From Plantago ovata (Eukaryota > Streptophyta > Magnoliopsida > Lamiales > Plantaginaceae): a stretch of 64,000 bases of DNA. Below the pieces are notes generated by a model. The model worked only from the letters and a program-made list of their open reading frames with translations, was not told the origin of the DNA and ran no database searches. The stretch covers positions 62,992,899 through 63,056,898 of the forward strand of contig CM051457.1 in the NCBI GenBank assembly GCA_028274465.1, in the 5' to 3' direction. Of this stretch, positions 54,345 to 64,000 are shown piece by piece; the first letter of the stretch is position 1, and every line of letters begins with the position of its first letter. A program made the position numbers and the translations under genes.

Positions 54345-55603
54345 TGATGAACGCGGATTTGTCGGTTCCGGTTCAGTCAAATAATATTTGTTATTAAGCC
54401 AAAGGCAATCCACAACTACAACAAAAACCGTAGTGTAGTAGTAGAATGACTCGACTGTCGTTCTCTCAGGACTATAACTAGCTTTATCAAATCTAATTTA
54501 GAATATAAAAATAGCAAACAGATAGCAAAGGGGTTTCTAGCAGATAATGGAGATTGGTGATAGTATGATCCTTCAAAGCATAACGGGTCGATAATCATGC
54601 ATAAATTCCTCGGTCTTGCATGGAGATCTTTGATCAATCTAATGTCATGTTGCAGTTATTAAGCACTACGAAGATAATGGGTCTGACAAGTCAATCACTA
54701 TTGTCCTATTGTGTTCCGTAATTATTCAACACTACGAAGATAAACTCACGTACAGGTCGACGAGGGTCCAATTGTGCATAATAATTAATACAACATACGA
54801 GAATTTAGGCTGAGCCTAATCAACGAAATAAAGCAATAACACGGAGTATAGTGCGCGATATAGCCATTAGCATGATTATCTTCCCTTCGCTAAGAATTCA
54901 CATACTACCACCAACGATAAGTTTAGCTACTCATAATAGGCAAGCCATCAACAGAAATCATAGAAGAAAACATATTGAAAGATATATTAAAATAAGTAGA
55001 ATAAACTGTAAGATACAATGTTACCGAAGGTTGTCAGTCTCCGAAGAATTGCGATCCTACGAGCTCCAAACTTCTATGAAAAAGAGTCCCCTAAGCTACG
55101 AACCCCCAGAACAGGCTCTGGGAAGTCCCTACCTAAAACTACAGAGAAAGGTGAGAAAGTAGGTCCGGAAAAGTATGATTTTTGGAGAAAACTGAGCAAC
55201 TATATAGGCCTCGAAATACTGTGGGGCGGTTCGCCCCACACACTGGGCGGTTCGCCCCAGAGAAAATCTCACGGAATTCCGCGTTTTTGGATTTCTTCCC
55301 CTTTTCGGACTCGGTTTCTGACTTCTAGTGGCCTTCTAACCTCCAGATTCGACCCCTAGACTCCAAATCCTATCCGGAAACCTTCAGATACTCCAAATAG
55401 GCTTCTGGAACACCAATTCCTTGTCAACTTCAATATAATTGCCCGGAAATCCTCGATTTTCAACAAAAACCTGTAAAATAAAATCTAAAGGGAAACGTGA
55501 CACTATTCTAATAAAATGCACTAAAATATAGCTAAATTAACATAGAGGATAGATAAAATAGGTGAAAAAGACTCAAATGAAAGTGTAAAATATACATTCA
55601 TCA
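54345..55603 (-). repeat. 3' LTR of A3
   Basis: 1259 bp. Two GC quasi-palindromes (55223-55237 and 55245-55258) lie just upstream, in element orientation, of the TATATAG near 55200. Confidence 0.93.
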
Positions 55604-55615
55604 AACTCCCCAAAC
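55604..55615 (-). promoter_or_regulatory. Polypurine tract of A3
   Basis: GGTTTGGGGAGTT on the minus strand, next to the LTR start. It is identical to the tract in A2. Confidence 0.82.
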
Positions 55616-58600
55616 CGAACCTTTGCTTGTCCTCAAGCAACTAAGCTAGACTCTAATGCAAAAAACATGCAAGACACAAAATGGAGTCTCATGCCAAATA
55701 AAATGAACTAATCTACTGAATCTACCAAAAAACATATGAACAAAAACCATATAAATCAAAGCATGAATATAGGTTGAAGAATACCTCGATTGACTTATAC
55801 ACATCCACATAAGCACTTATGTCAAGACAAGATAGTCTCTCGTAACATTCTCTACCTGGACCTAGTCAGTGACGACGTAGTGAAGCATGCTAAGATACGA
55901 ATGGTTGCCCCGTGCCTATGAAACTAAGGACTTACTGTTGTTCCACCATGTTAAGACTTTTCCTCAAAAGAGGTCGAACCAGTACTGGCTCTCATCAAAC
56001 GAAGGAGGGTTCCCTATAAAAGATAACACTCCCCTATTCTACCCATCTCTCAATTAAAGTCTTAAGCTATTCACCACTTCCTGAATGGCAGGACGAGGGT
56101 GGTCTAGATCAGATGACACTTAAGACAAAAAAGATAAAAAATAGAAAATTACAACACGATAACGAGCAATACAAAAATGGAAAAGACTCAACACTTTGCT
56201 AACTGCTATTTGGCTTTCTTTTTTGGACCCTTCTTTGCTTTTTTGGGGTCTTTTCTCTTTTTCTTTTTTTTTCTTTCCAGATTCTTTTTTCTTTTTCTTT
56301 TTCTCTTTTTTTTTCTGGAATTTTTTCTTTCTTTCTTTTTTTTCGATTTTTTTCTAGACAGCAGTAGCATAACAAAAAGAGAAACAAAATGACTCACACG
56401 ACTTCCCCAAACCTATTCGAAAGAATAGGTCGGAGTACAAAATTTACGGAAAAGGAAAAATAAACTCACGATACGATAATGAAAATCAGAAACAAGTCTA
56501 ATGATGGTGTAACCCCCTCCCCAAACCTATTCGGAAGAATAGGTTATAAACAAAGGATCACACAACCTCACACTACCTCCTCCCTAGGCATTTAGCAATC
56601 TCAAAGCATGGTGAAGACTTGGTACTTTCTTAGGTACATAATTACTCGGGAAACAACCATAAGACCCTAACATGCATCATCCTATTATAAAGGCCTTCGT
56701 GAACCGCAGTAGAGAAAACACCACTAAGTGATGTCGAGACTACCATGCTTAACTAAGTGCAATACATAAATGTGACAAGCCAAGCGAGAAAAACCTCAAA
56801 CAAATTCATAGAGATGAAGCATACGATTAATGGCATAGTTGGTTGATCTACCCAATAAAAAAGTTCAAAAAATTCGGCAATAAACTCCATATAAAACATG
56901 CAAGACTATCCTAGGATGAATGTAGTGAGTGCAACCTAAAAATCTAAGAAAGCAGTAAACGTGCAAATGCAAATGCAGACGGACAAAACATGCGAGGTAC
57001 TATACTCAGCCTACCAATGTCAAGCTCCAAACTAACAATATTAGATCACTTAAATGCCATCCCCCCTCATGAAATTTACGCTAGTCCCTAGCAGTAAGAA
57101 AATGAGGAAATAAGATGTGATACTAGATGTTACCCCATGGTTTGGCCTTGGTCGGCTGAGTATGCTGCTTGTGAGTTATTGGGCCCGCTCTGGGAGCTTT
57201 ATTGGGTGTCATCAGGTCTTCTGGTAGGCGTGGTAGTTTCAATCATAGGCCGGATAGGAACAACTCCTCCATTAGTATCATCATTGCCCGTATGGCCTTC
57301 ATTGTCACTACTTTCACGCACATCCTCACTAGTAGAGTTGTAGAGTCGAGTAGAATTCTCAAGATTAGCTGCCGCTGTTATGGAATCCTCCATCCTGAAG
57401 CCCTCCAATAGGATGCGGACTGTTGAAGGGGAAAGGGCAGTGGTATCAGGACCTCCCCCTCCAACATTTTACACCACGAGAAGGTTACAGTAAGCTGCTC
57501 GGATACTCAGAAGTCTTCTACCATCTTTTCCAATGTCGACCACATTTTCTACGGTTGATCCGACCGATGTCTATATGATGCTCCCTTTAGAGGCAGGCAA
57601 GGGGTACCCCAACGAGGGGCCGGGTACCCATGTCATTATGTATTGGAACCAAGCTAGCGCTTCGGAACCTTCTAGCAACTGCAAACTCAAGATTGAATCC
57701 GTCGCGGCGAGAATGTCCCGGTGCCTTCCAGTTCACTCGAACTCTGCAGTCCTCGTGATGGATTGCTGACGCAATAATGGTTTATGTCCCTTCGGTGGTG
57801 CATGAATAGGCATAGGAGTCCTTACTCCAGGTGTACTCTAGCTCCTCCTCTTGGATAATCCACGACGTTGTTGCAAAACCCCTTGGCTCGAACGCACATC
57901 TAACGAGGTCACCCTTCTTGACATGATTGTAATCGATCCCCCTCCAATTCTTCACAGCAATCATACGGGAATGCTCCTTTCCCTTGGTATGGTTCCTACA
58001 AACAGCAGTTAGTACCTCGTATGACACAAAACTAACTCATGCATATGCTAGTGTAAGAACGAAATATTCAAGTGATAAAATCAACAATCGAGCTCCCCAA
58101 ACCGTAATGTCTAACCTAGCTTCTTCATCATGCAACATACCAATGTAACTACTACATGCAATACATCATATTATGCTCTTACTAGACAACCAATATCCTA
58201 GATAAGAAGGCTCAATTCATACCATAGTAGCGAAAAATTCTACCATCATAAATCCTCATAATCAACAATTAAGCATTCTATCGTCAAATCCACCAACATT
58301 ACATCAATAAACACAATCATATGCAAGAAATCAAAGATAAAGACATATTGCATAACAAGATATATCATCTAGTAGCAAAATTCCCAAATCAACAATCCAA
58401 GCAAAATTGAGCATGCAATTGATAGTAAATAACATATCTAGTCACGCAAACAACATACCCATGCATCAAATAAGAATAATTGAAGCTCAAATTAGAAAAC
58501 CCCCAAATTCGAAAATTAGGGTTCTTAGGATGATACTTCAGATCTGTAAATCTAATGCATTAGGACGAAATCTGTTCGGATGAGATGATAGATCATGTAA

Positions 58601-59100
58601 TAGGCTTCGATTTAAGCTAAAGAACACTAAATTTGGTCAAGAAATGAAGAAGTTATGAGATTTTGAAGATGAAATCGCGATTTTCGGTTTTTGGGGAGGT
58701 GAAATGATGAAATATGAAGAAAATGAGGTAAAGGGGAAGAAATCCGCGTTTTTGAACTTTTGGAGTCGTGGGGCGGTTCGCCCCTAGTGTGGGGCGAGTC
58801 GCCCCACACGGGGCGATTCGCCCCCCACGTGGGGCGGTTCGCCCCGTGCGGAGAGACGGCTCCCGTCGTCAGAAAACGCGGTTTTAATCCCCGAAACCAA
58901 CTTTTTTCAAAAAACCACTCGAAAAATATCACTCAAACATAAGCATATGCGACACAGATATGAACAAATTCGCATACGAGAAGCAAATAGTTCAAGAACG
59001 AATGCATGCAAAAAAGCAGTAAAGAAAGCGATAAAAAATTCCGGGTTGCCTCCCGGATAGCATCATTGTTTAAAGTCTTTGACTCGACTCCTGTCTGCGC
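55616..59100 (-). other. Structured non-coding 3' region of A3
   Basis: There is no pol domain on either strand. It contains four GC quasi-palindromes (58770-58846), two stem motifs (CCTATTCGAAAGAATAGG at 56412-56429; CCTATTCGGAAGAATAGG at 56526-56543), each followed in element orientation by GGTTTGGGGAGG, and a purine tract of about 150 bp (56210-56350 is T/C-rich on the plus strand). The frame at 57782-58027 has no domain. The order of motifs is the same as in A2. Confidence 0.8.
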
Positions 59101-60080
59101 CTATCTCTTCTTTTTGCGGGTACTAGACTTCCCCTTCATTGATCTCCTCTCCATGCCACGAACCTGTGAATAAGAAAGAATATAGGCTGCAAGACCACAG
59201 TAGTGAATAGTAAAAGAAATATCAGGCGGATCAGGTGGATCAGATATGGCTTTCAACACGTGTTGCTTGCCATCTACTTCAATAGTGCAAGTTCTTTGGT
59301 AGATGTCCATCACGGAGCGTAGTTTAGTCAAGAACGTTTGCCCTAAGAGTATGACATCCCCTGTTCCAGCTGCTGACGCCGGCATGACTACAAAATTGGT
59401 GTATACGGAAGCTTCACCAATCTTGACCAACACATTTTTCACAACGCCTTCGGGTCTCATAAAGGATCCATCCGCCAGTTGCACAATAGCCCTATGCTCT
59501 GATAGTTTTCCAAGGCTACTCTTTTCAAACACATTTAAAGGGAGTATGTTTGAGTAGGATCCCGTGTCTAGTGTGGCACGGACATCTTCAAGCTCACCTA
59601 CCTTAACATCGAAACTTTTAGGGAGTGGTTTGGGATCCTCTTGCTCCTCATCACTTACGTCAGAACCAAGGTCCTTCTCTTCTTCCTTAGCCTATAGAAG
59701 TTCTTCCTTCTTGCAACACTCGCACTTAACAACCTTCTTGATGGTGATTTCGTCAGGTAGATCACCAGCCAATGTAATGGCATTCGACTTCACAGTGTTG
59801 CTAGACAGTTTGCCTTGTTCCCTACTTGCTCCCCGGTCGATCAACTCTTGCATCTTTTGATGGGAAAGCCTAGTGCTCTCTTCCAACCTATCAAGCCTTG
59901 CCTAGTCTTCTCAGAATCTTCTTCATAACGTTTGAGAAAACTTTGGGTGTGATCAACCATCTTTTGCAAGTTCTCCATTAGTTGAGCCGACTTCGACTTC
60001 GGTGGATCTTTCTGAGCGGGGTTTTCGCAGTGATCATTACCATAGTTTAGCCTACTTCGATCTTGGTTAGGGCCATAAGT
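59101..60080 (-). pseudogene. pro: Spacer and aspartic protease of A3
   Basis: After gag comes a Lys/Glu-rich stretch with a frame change near 59890. The frame from 59886 contains CECCKKEELL and is closed by a TAG at about 59692. The same frame continues with the protease ATLDTGSYSNILPLNVFE (about 59540-59590), QLADGSFMRPEGVVKNVLVK, VVMPASAAGTGDVILLGQTF and YQRTCTIEVDGKQHVLKAI. The DTG catalytic triplet is intact. Confidence 0.85.
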
Positions 60081-61238
60081 TTAGTTAGCCGGTGCATATC
60101 CTTGATTGTTCCGGAATCCTCTTCTCCAAAATCCACCTCGAGGATTCCTACCGTCTTGTCCGTAGCTAACTTCTTGAGTACCAAACTCCGTAGAAAAGGC
60201 TTCTTCTTCGCTTCCTTGAGCCCAGTTGCCATCATCATACGCCAGCTTCGATCTACACATATGAGCCCCATGCCCATAGTTCTTGCATATTCGGCATACT
60301 TCGTTCGAAACAGTTGTTCCGGTGGCGCTCTTTAGGACTTGCTTTAATTCGTTGGTAAAGCACTCGAATTGATCCCCATTTCCCCTATACATAGGGGCTT
60401 CTTGAGTCGGTGGAGCTTCAGGTCCACGTCTCCTAACCATTGCTCTTGGGTCCTTGAACTGCGAACCCTTAGCAAGCCTTTCGAAAACTGCCCAGACGGC
60501 TTCTGCGGTTTCCTCCCAAATATTGCCTCGGCATTGGAAATTCACCACTTGTTGGTTCTCAAAGGTTAGTCCATTGTAGAAGTGTTGGACTAGGTCAGAA
60601 AGTTCAAAACCATGGTGAGGGCACTTGATCGTGAGATCTTGGAACCTCTCAAACGCGGTGTAGATGGTCTCATCATAGTCTTGCTTGAATCCAGTGATTT
60701 GCGCCTTTAGCGCGGTAATCAAGGTGTGAGGGAAGTATTTCTCCATGAAAGCTGAAAAAACCTTCTCCCAAGTGTCCAGCGAGCCTGATGGTAGAGAACT
60801 CAGCCATGACTTGGCTCTGTCGCCAAGTCCCATAGCAAAAACCTTCATCCTCAACTCGTCCGTTGTTATTTCAGCTCCGGGTCGTGGGAGTTGGTTGTCG
60901 TGCAAGTACCCCATCACATCTTCCCTTGCTAAGCCATAGAACCTCGGAAGTTGTTGGAATGCGTGGTTCTTGATTTCCAGATCTCGGGTTGCAGACGAAA
61001 GAACAATCGTCGGTCCCCTCATACGATCCTTGGTGGGTTGAACCCATACTTTCAGTGGTCTAGCTTCTGCCATTCCGTCGATTTCCTTGAAAAGATTGTG
61101 TAGAGATTCATAGAAATCGGTATCCTCTATTTCCTCTAGTGTGCGCCTTTCAAGTAGTCGCCTTCTTTGGTGGTAGACTCTGTCGATCTCAGCAATTGAA
61201 TCAGCAAGCGGTGTTCCTGCAGAACGTGTATGCGGCAT
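60081..61238 (-). CDS. gag: gag of A3 (Athila-like), open
   Basis: A 385-codon frame without interruption, starting MPHTRSAGTPLADSIAEIDR. The capsid domain is around residues 90-240: MKVFAMGLGDRAKSWLSSLP, SLDTWEKVFSAFMEKYFPHT, FERFQDLTIKCPHHGFELSD and FYNGLTFENQQVVNF. The zinc knuckle CRICKNYGHGAHMC lies near residues 325-340, followed by a Gly/Arg-rich tail. It would form virus-like particles that package RNA. It is the best preserved retroelement gene in the window and could still be translated. The stop at 60081 lies before the protease, which is in another frame. Confidence 0.88.
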   Translation of the reverse strand: MPHTRSAGTPLADSIAEIDRVYHQRRRLLERRTLEEIEDTDFYESLHNLFKEIDGMAEARPLKVWVQPTKDRMRGPTIVLSSATRDLEIKNHAFQQLPRFYGLAREDVMGYLHDNQLPRPGAEITTDELRMKVFAMGLGDRAKSWLSSLPSGSLDTWEKVFSAFMEKYFPHTLITALKAQITGFKQDYDETIYTAFERFQDLTIKCPHHGFELSDLVQHFYNGLTFENQQVVNFQCRGNIWEETAEAVWAVFERLAKGSQFKDPRAMVRRRGPEAPPTQEAPMYRGNGDQFECFTNELKQVLKSATGTTVSNEVCRICKNYGHGAHMCRSKLAYDDGNWAQGSEEEAFSTEFGTQEVSYGQDGRNPRGGFWRRGFRNNQGYAPAN

Positions 61239-61362
61239 ACACTATCTGTAACAGACTAGGAAAGCAGTATCAGAGAGAGATTAAAAAGGAAAACTAAAAC
61301 TAATAGAATTAGGAATCGAAAGCTGAAAATATAAACAAATTAAATAGAAAAAAGGAGTATAG

Positions 61363-61379
61363 TCCCGGCAACGGCGCCA
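61363..61379 (-). promoter_or_regulatory. Primer-binding site, tRNA-Asp type (A3)
   Basis: On the plus strand CCCGGCAACGGCGCCA is the exact 3' end of tRNA-Asp as known in plants, 16 bases without mismatch. Beyond these the match stops. Confidence 0.88.
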
Positions 61380-61382
61380 ATT

Positions 61383-62696
61383 CGATGTACGCGAATTTGT
61401 CGGTTCCGGTTCAGTCAAATAATATTTGTTATTAAGCCAAAGGCAATCCACAACTACAACAAAAACTGTAGTGTAGTAGTAGAATGACTCGAGTGTCGTT
61501 CTCTCAAGACTATAACTAGCTTTATCAAATCTAATTTAGAATATAAAAATAGCAAACAGATAGCAAAGGGGTTTCTAGCAGATAATGGAGATTGGTGATA
61601 GTATGATCCTTCAAAGCATAACGGGTCGATAATCATGCATAAATTCCTCGGACTTGCATGGAGATCTTTGATCAATCTAATGTCCTGTTGCAGTTATTAA
61701 GCACTACGAAGATAATGGGTCTGACAAGTCAATCACTATTGTCCTATTGTGTTCCGTAATTATTCAACACTACGAAGATAAACTCGCGTACAGGTCGACG
61801 AGGGTCCAATTGTGCATAATAATTAATACAACATACGAGGATTTAGGCTGAGCCTGATCAACGAAATAAAGCAATAACACGGAGTATAATGCGCGATATA
61901 GCCATTAGCATGATTATCTTCCATTCGCTAAGAATTCACATACTACCACCAACGATAAGTTTAGCTACTCATAATAGGCATGCAATCAACAGAAATCATA
62001 GAAGAAAACATATTGAAAGATATATTAAAATAAGTAGAATAAACTGTAAGATACAATGTTACCGAAGGTTTGTCAATCTCCGAAGAATTGCGATCCTACG
62101 AGCTCCAAACTTCTATGAAAAAGAGTCCCCTAAGCTACGAACCCCCAGAACAGGCTCTGGGAAGTCCCTACCTAAAACTACAGAGAAAGGTGAGAAAGTA
62201 GGTCTGGAAAAGTATGATTTTCGGAGAAAACTGAGCAACTATATATAGGCCTCGAAATACTGTGGGGCGGTTCGCCCCACACACCGGGCGGTTCTCCCGG
62301 TGTGGGGCGGTTCGCCCCACATCTGGGGCGGTTCGCCCCAGAGAAAATCTCGCGGAATTCCGCGTTTTCGACGCGTTTTTTGGATTTCTTCCCCTTTTCG
62401 GACTCGGTTTCTGACTTCTAGTGGCCTTCTAACCTCCAGATTCGACCCCTAGACTCCAAATCCTATCCGGAAGCCTTCAGGTACTCCAAATAGGCTTCTG
62501 GAACACCAATTCCTTGTCAACTTCAATATAATTACCCGGAAATCCTCGATTTTCAACCAAAACCTGTAAAATAAAATCTAAAGGGAAACGTGACACTATT
62601 CTAATAAAATGCACTAAACTATAGCTAAATTAACATAGAGGACAGCTAAAATAGGTGAAAAAGACTCAAATGAAATTGTAAAATACACATTCATCA
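61383..62696 (-). repeat. 5' LTR of A3
   Basis: 1314 bp. It has four GC quasi-palindromes (62264-62278, 62285-62299, 62304-62318 and about 62325-62339), twice as many as the other LTR. Confidence 0.93.
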
Positions 62697-62701
62697 CAAT
62701 C

Positions 62702-63968
62702 CTAAGAAATAATTCAATTTTCCCATCATACTCATTTCAAACTTGTTTGTCATGAGTTTGGCAAAATCATCACAAAGTTGCTTGTCCTTAGATCCAAAAA
62801 TTATGTCATCCACATAAATTTGAACTAAGAGTATTTTACCATCATGGTTCATGGTAAATAAAGTTTTGTCAACTTCACCTTTCTTGAAACCATTTTCCAG
62901 CAAGAACTTAGCCAAGGTATCATACCATGCTCTTGGTGCTTGCTTTAGACCATATACAACTTTCTGAAGCTTGTATACCATCTTGATTTCTGAGGGAAGT
63001 TCAAAGCCAGGGGGTTGTTCTAAGTAGACTTCTTCAGCAAGTTCACCATTCAAGAATGCACTTTTAACATCCATTTGGTAAACAATGAAGTCATTGTGAG
63101 CAGCAAAGGCCAAGAAAAGCCTAATTGCATCCAATCTTGCAACTGGTGCATAAGACTCATCATAGTCCAATCCTTTAGTCTGACAGTAACCTTGAGCAAC
63201 TAAACGTGCTTTATTTCTTGTTACTTCACCAGACTCACTCAGCTTGTTTCTGAACACCCACTTTGTACCAATAGCTTTCTTGTCTTCAGCAAGTGGTACA
63301 AGTTTCCAGACTTTGTTCCTTTCGAATTGATCCAGTTCTTCTTGCATTGCCTTTATCCATTCAGAATGCTTTAAAGCTTCTTCTATGGTTTTAGGTTCAA
63401 TTTCTGAAACAAAGCAAGAGAACAATGATTCTACTTCTACGACCGTTGCTTCTTCAGCAAGTCCATGAGTAGTTTTGGATCTAGTCACTTGGCGTTTATT
63501 AATATCGCCAATCATATCTGTAGAGGGATGATCTCTAATCCATTTATTAACAGGTTTTCTGATTGTTGGGTCAAGATATGTTTGCTCATCAGCATGTGAC
63601 TCTTCAGTATGTACTTGTTCAGTACTACTGGGATTTTGTGTCTTTGCTGAGATTGGTTCATCAGCAACTGCTTGTTCAGCATTGCTTGATTGTGGTAGCT
63701 CATCAGCAGGCACTGGAGGTTGCGTTGTTTCAGCAACTTCCGGAGCAATTGCGTCTTTTGCTGGAAATTCTTTGTCGTGAACTATATTTATCTTGTCATG
63801 ACTTGGGGGAGGAGAGTCATTGTCAGAATCATCATTTAGTTCAATTGACTTGATTTGCCTAGCATTAGATTCAGTTCTTTGCTCATGTATGATTAACATT
63901 TTCATACATTCTGATATTTCTTCTTCAGCAGGCACTCCTTGTGTCTTTTCATAGAATACAACATGCAC
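62702..63968 (-). pseudogene. pol: Sirevirus integrase-RT linker and RT N-terminal part
   Basis: A 424-codon open frame that runs on beyond the visible ATG. The first 200 residues are an acidic, Ala/Glu/Thr/Gln-rich linker with VAET units. The RT begins at [18 protein letters not shown] and continues with [74 protein letters not shown] and YVDDIIFGS (catalytic pair intact). It ends in FLGL at the A3 insertion. The frame before A3 is undamaged, and with the element removed it runs straight into the frame at 54339, so this gene was broken by the insertion. Confidence 0.93.
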
Positions 63969-64000
63969 TGATTCTTCAATCTTTTGTGCCTTTTTGTTGT

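Larger units (their letters stand above)
54345..62696 (-). mobile_element. Athila-like element A3, complete, gag and protease only
   Basis: The element is 8.35 kb, with LTRs at 61383-62696 and 54345-55603 and a CAATC duplication (54340-54344, 62697-62701). In element order it has the LTR, a tRNA-Asp primer site, gag (61238-60081), protease (about 59886-59101), 3.5 kb of non-coding 3' region and a polypurine tract. There is no RT, RNase H or integrase. The LTRs have diverged by many substitutions and by two GC modules. It needs proteins from another element to move. Confidence 0.95.
45416..64000 (-). mobile_element. Ty1/copia Sirevirus with a giant post-pol frame; 5' end outside
   Basis: On the minus strand this runs from beyond 64000 through the integrase-RT linker and RT (62702-63968), is interrupted by A3 (54345-62696), and continues with RT and RNase H (53509-54339). 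It then has a repeat-rich spacer, a very long extra reading frame (52615-47280), a polypurine tract and the 3' LTR (47016-45416). The RT wording [15 protein letters not shown] and [14 protein letters not shown] is typical of Sireviruses, as is an extra frame after pol. Gag, protease, integrase and the 5' LTR lie outside the window. Confidence 0.88.

Noticed and set aside
56177..56397. Open frames rich in Phe/Leu (plus) or Lys/Arg/Glu (minus)
   Set aside because: They are low-complexity translations of the T/C-rich tract in the A3 3' region.

Overview
This window is from a plant nuclear genome, very likely a eudicot. It is almost wholly transposable elements: Ty3/gypsy LTR elements of the Athila-like, Tat and chromovirus (Tekay/Del-like) types, Ty1/copia elements of the Tork and Sirevirus types, L1-like LINEs, CACTA (En/Spm) DNA transposons and a Tourist-like MITE. 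GT-AG introns, plant-type LTRs and tRNA primer sites support a plant source. No intact host gene was found. The only candidate host-gene remnant is a short terminal exon near 15.47 kb.

Layout. 1-620 is featureless; 624-2066 is a minus-strand gypsy gag remnant. 2079-4560 is a truncated Athila-like element (A1: LTR, primer site, gag). 4561-5284 and 8787-9110 are non-coding repeat split by a complete CACTA element (5285-8783, TIRs, 3-bp duplication ATA). 9125-11750 is a degenerate minus-strand LINE, 12110-12444 a MITE, 12961-13825 a plus-strand LINE 3' fragment fused to the 3' part of a second CACTA (13826-15410) that keeps a three-exon transposase-type gene.

From 16314 to the end the window is a nest of insertions. 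The base layer is a minus-strand chromovirus whose roughly 2.6-kb 3' LTR is spread from 16314 to 38164. That LTR was hit by a Tork copia element (17167-23058, AAAGG duplication), by a Tat element (23882-34563, ATTAC duplication) and by an inverted-repeat unit full of tandem repeats (about 35250-37915). The chromovirus pol was interrupted by an Athila-like element (A2, from 39926). A2's 3' LTR was interrupted by a Sirevirus (45416 to beyond 64000), and the Sirevirus reverse transcriptase was in turn interrupted by another Athila-like element (A3, 54345-62696, CAATC duplication).

How the parts work together. None of the elements looks fully autonomous. A2 and A3 carry only gag and protease, with a long structured 3' region and no pol. 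The Tat element has nearly identical LTRs, so it is recent, yet it lacks gag and has a frameshifted pol, which implies mobilisation in trans. It also carries an antisense gene with its own TATA box and three introns (one in the 5' UTR) and a primer-binding region that matches a whole tRNA 3' half. The Sirevirus carries a very large extra reading frame after RNase H, broken by a few stops and frameshifts. These, together with the GC-palindrome modules of the Athila-like elements, are the most interesting signals.
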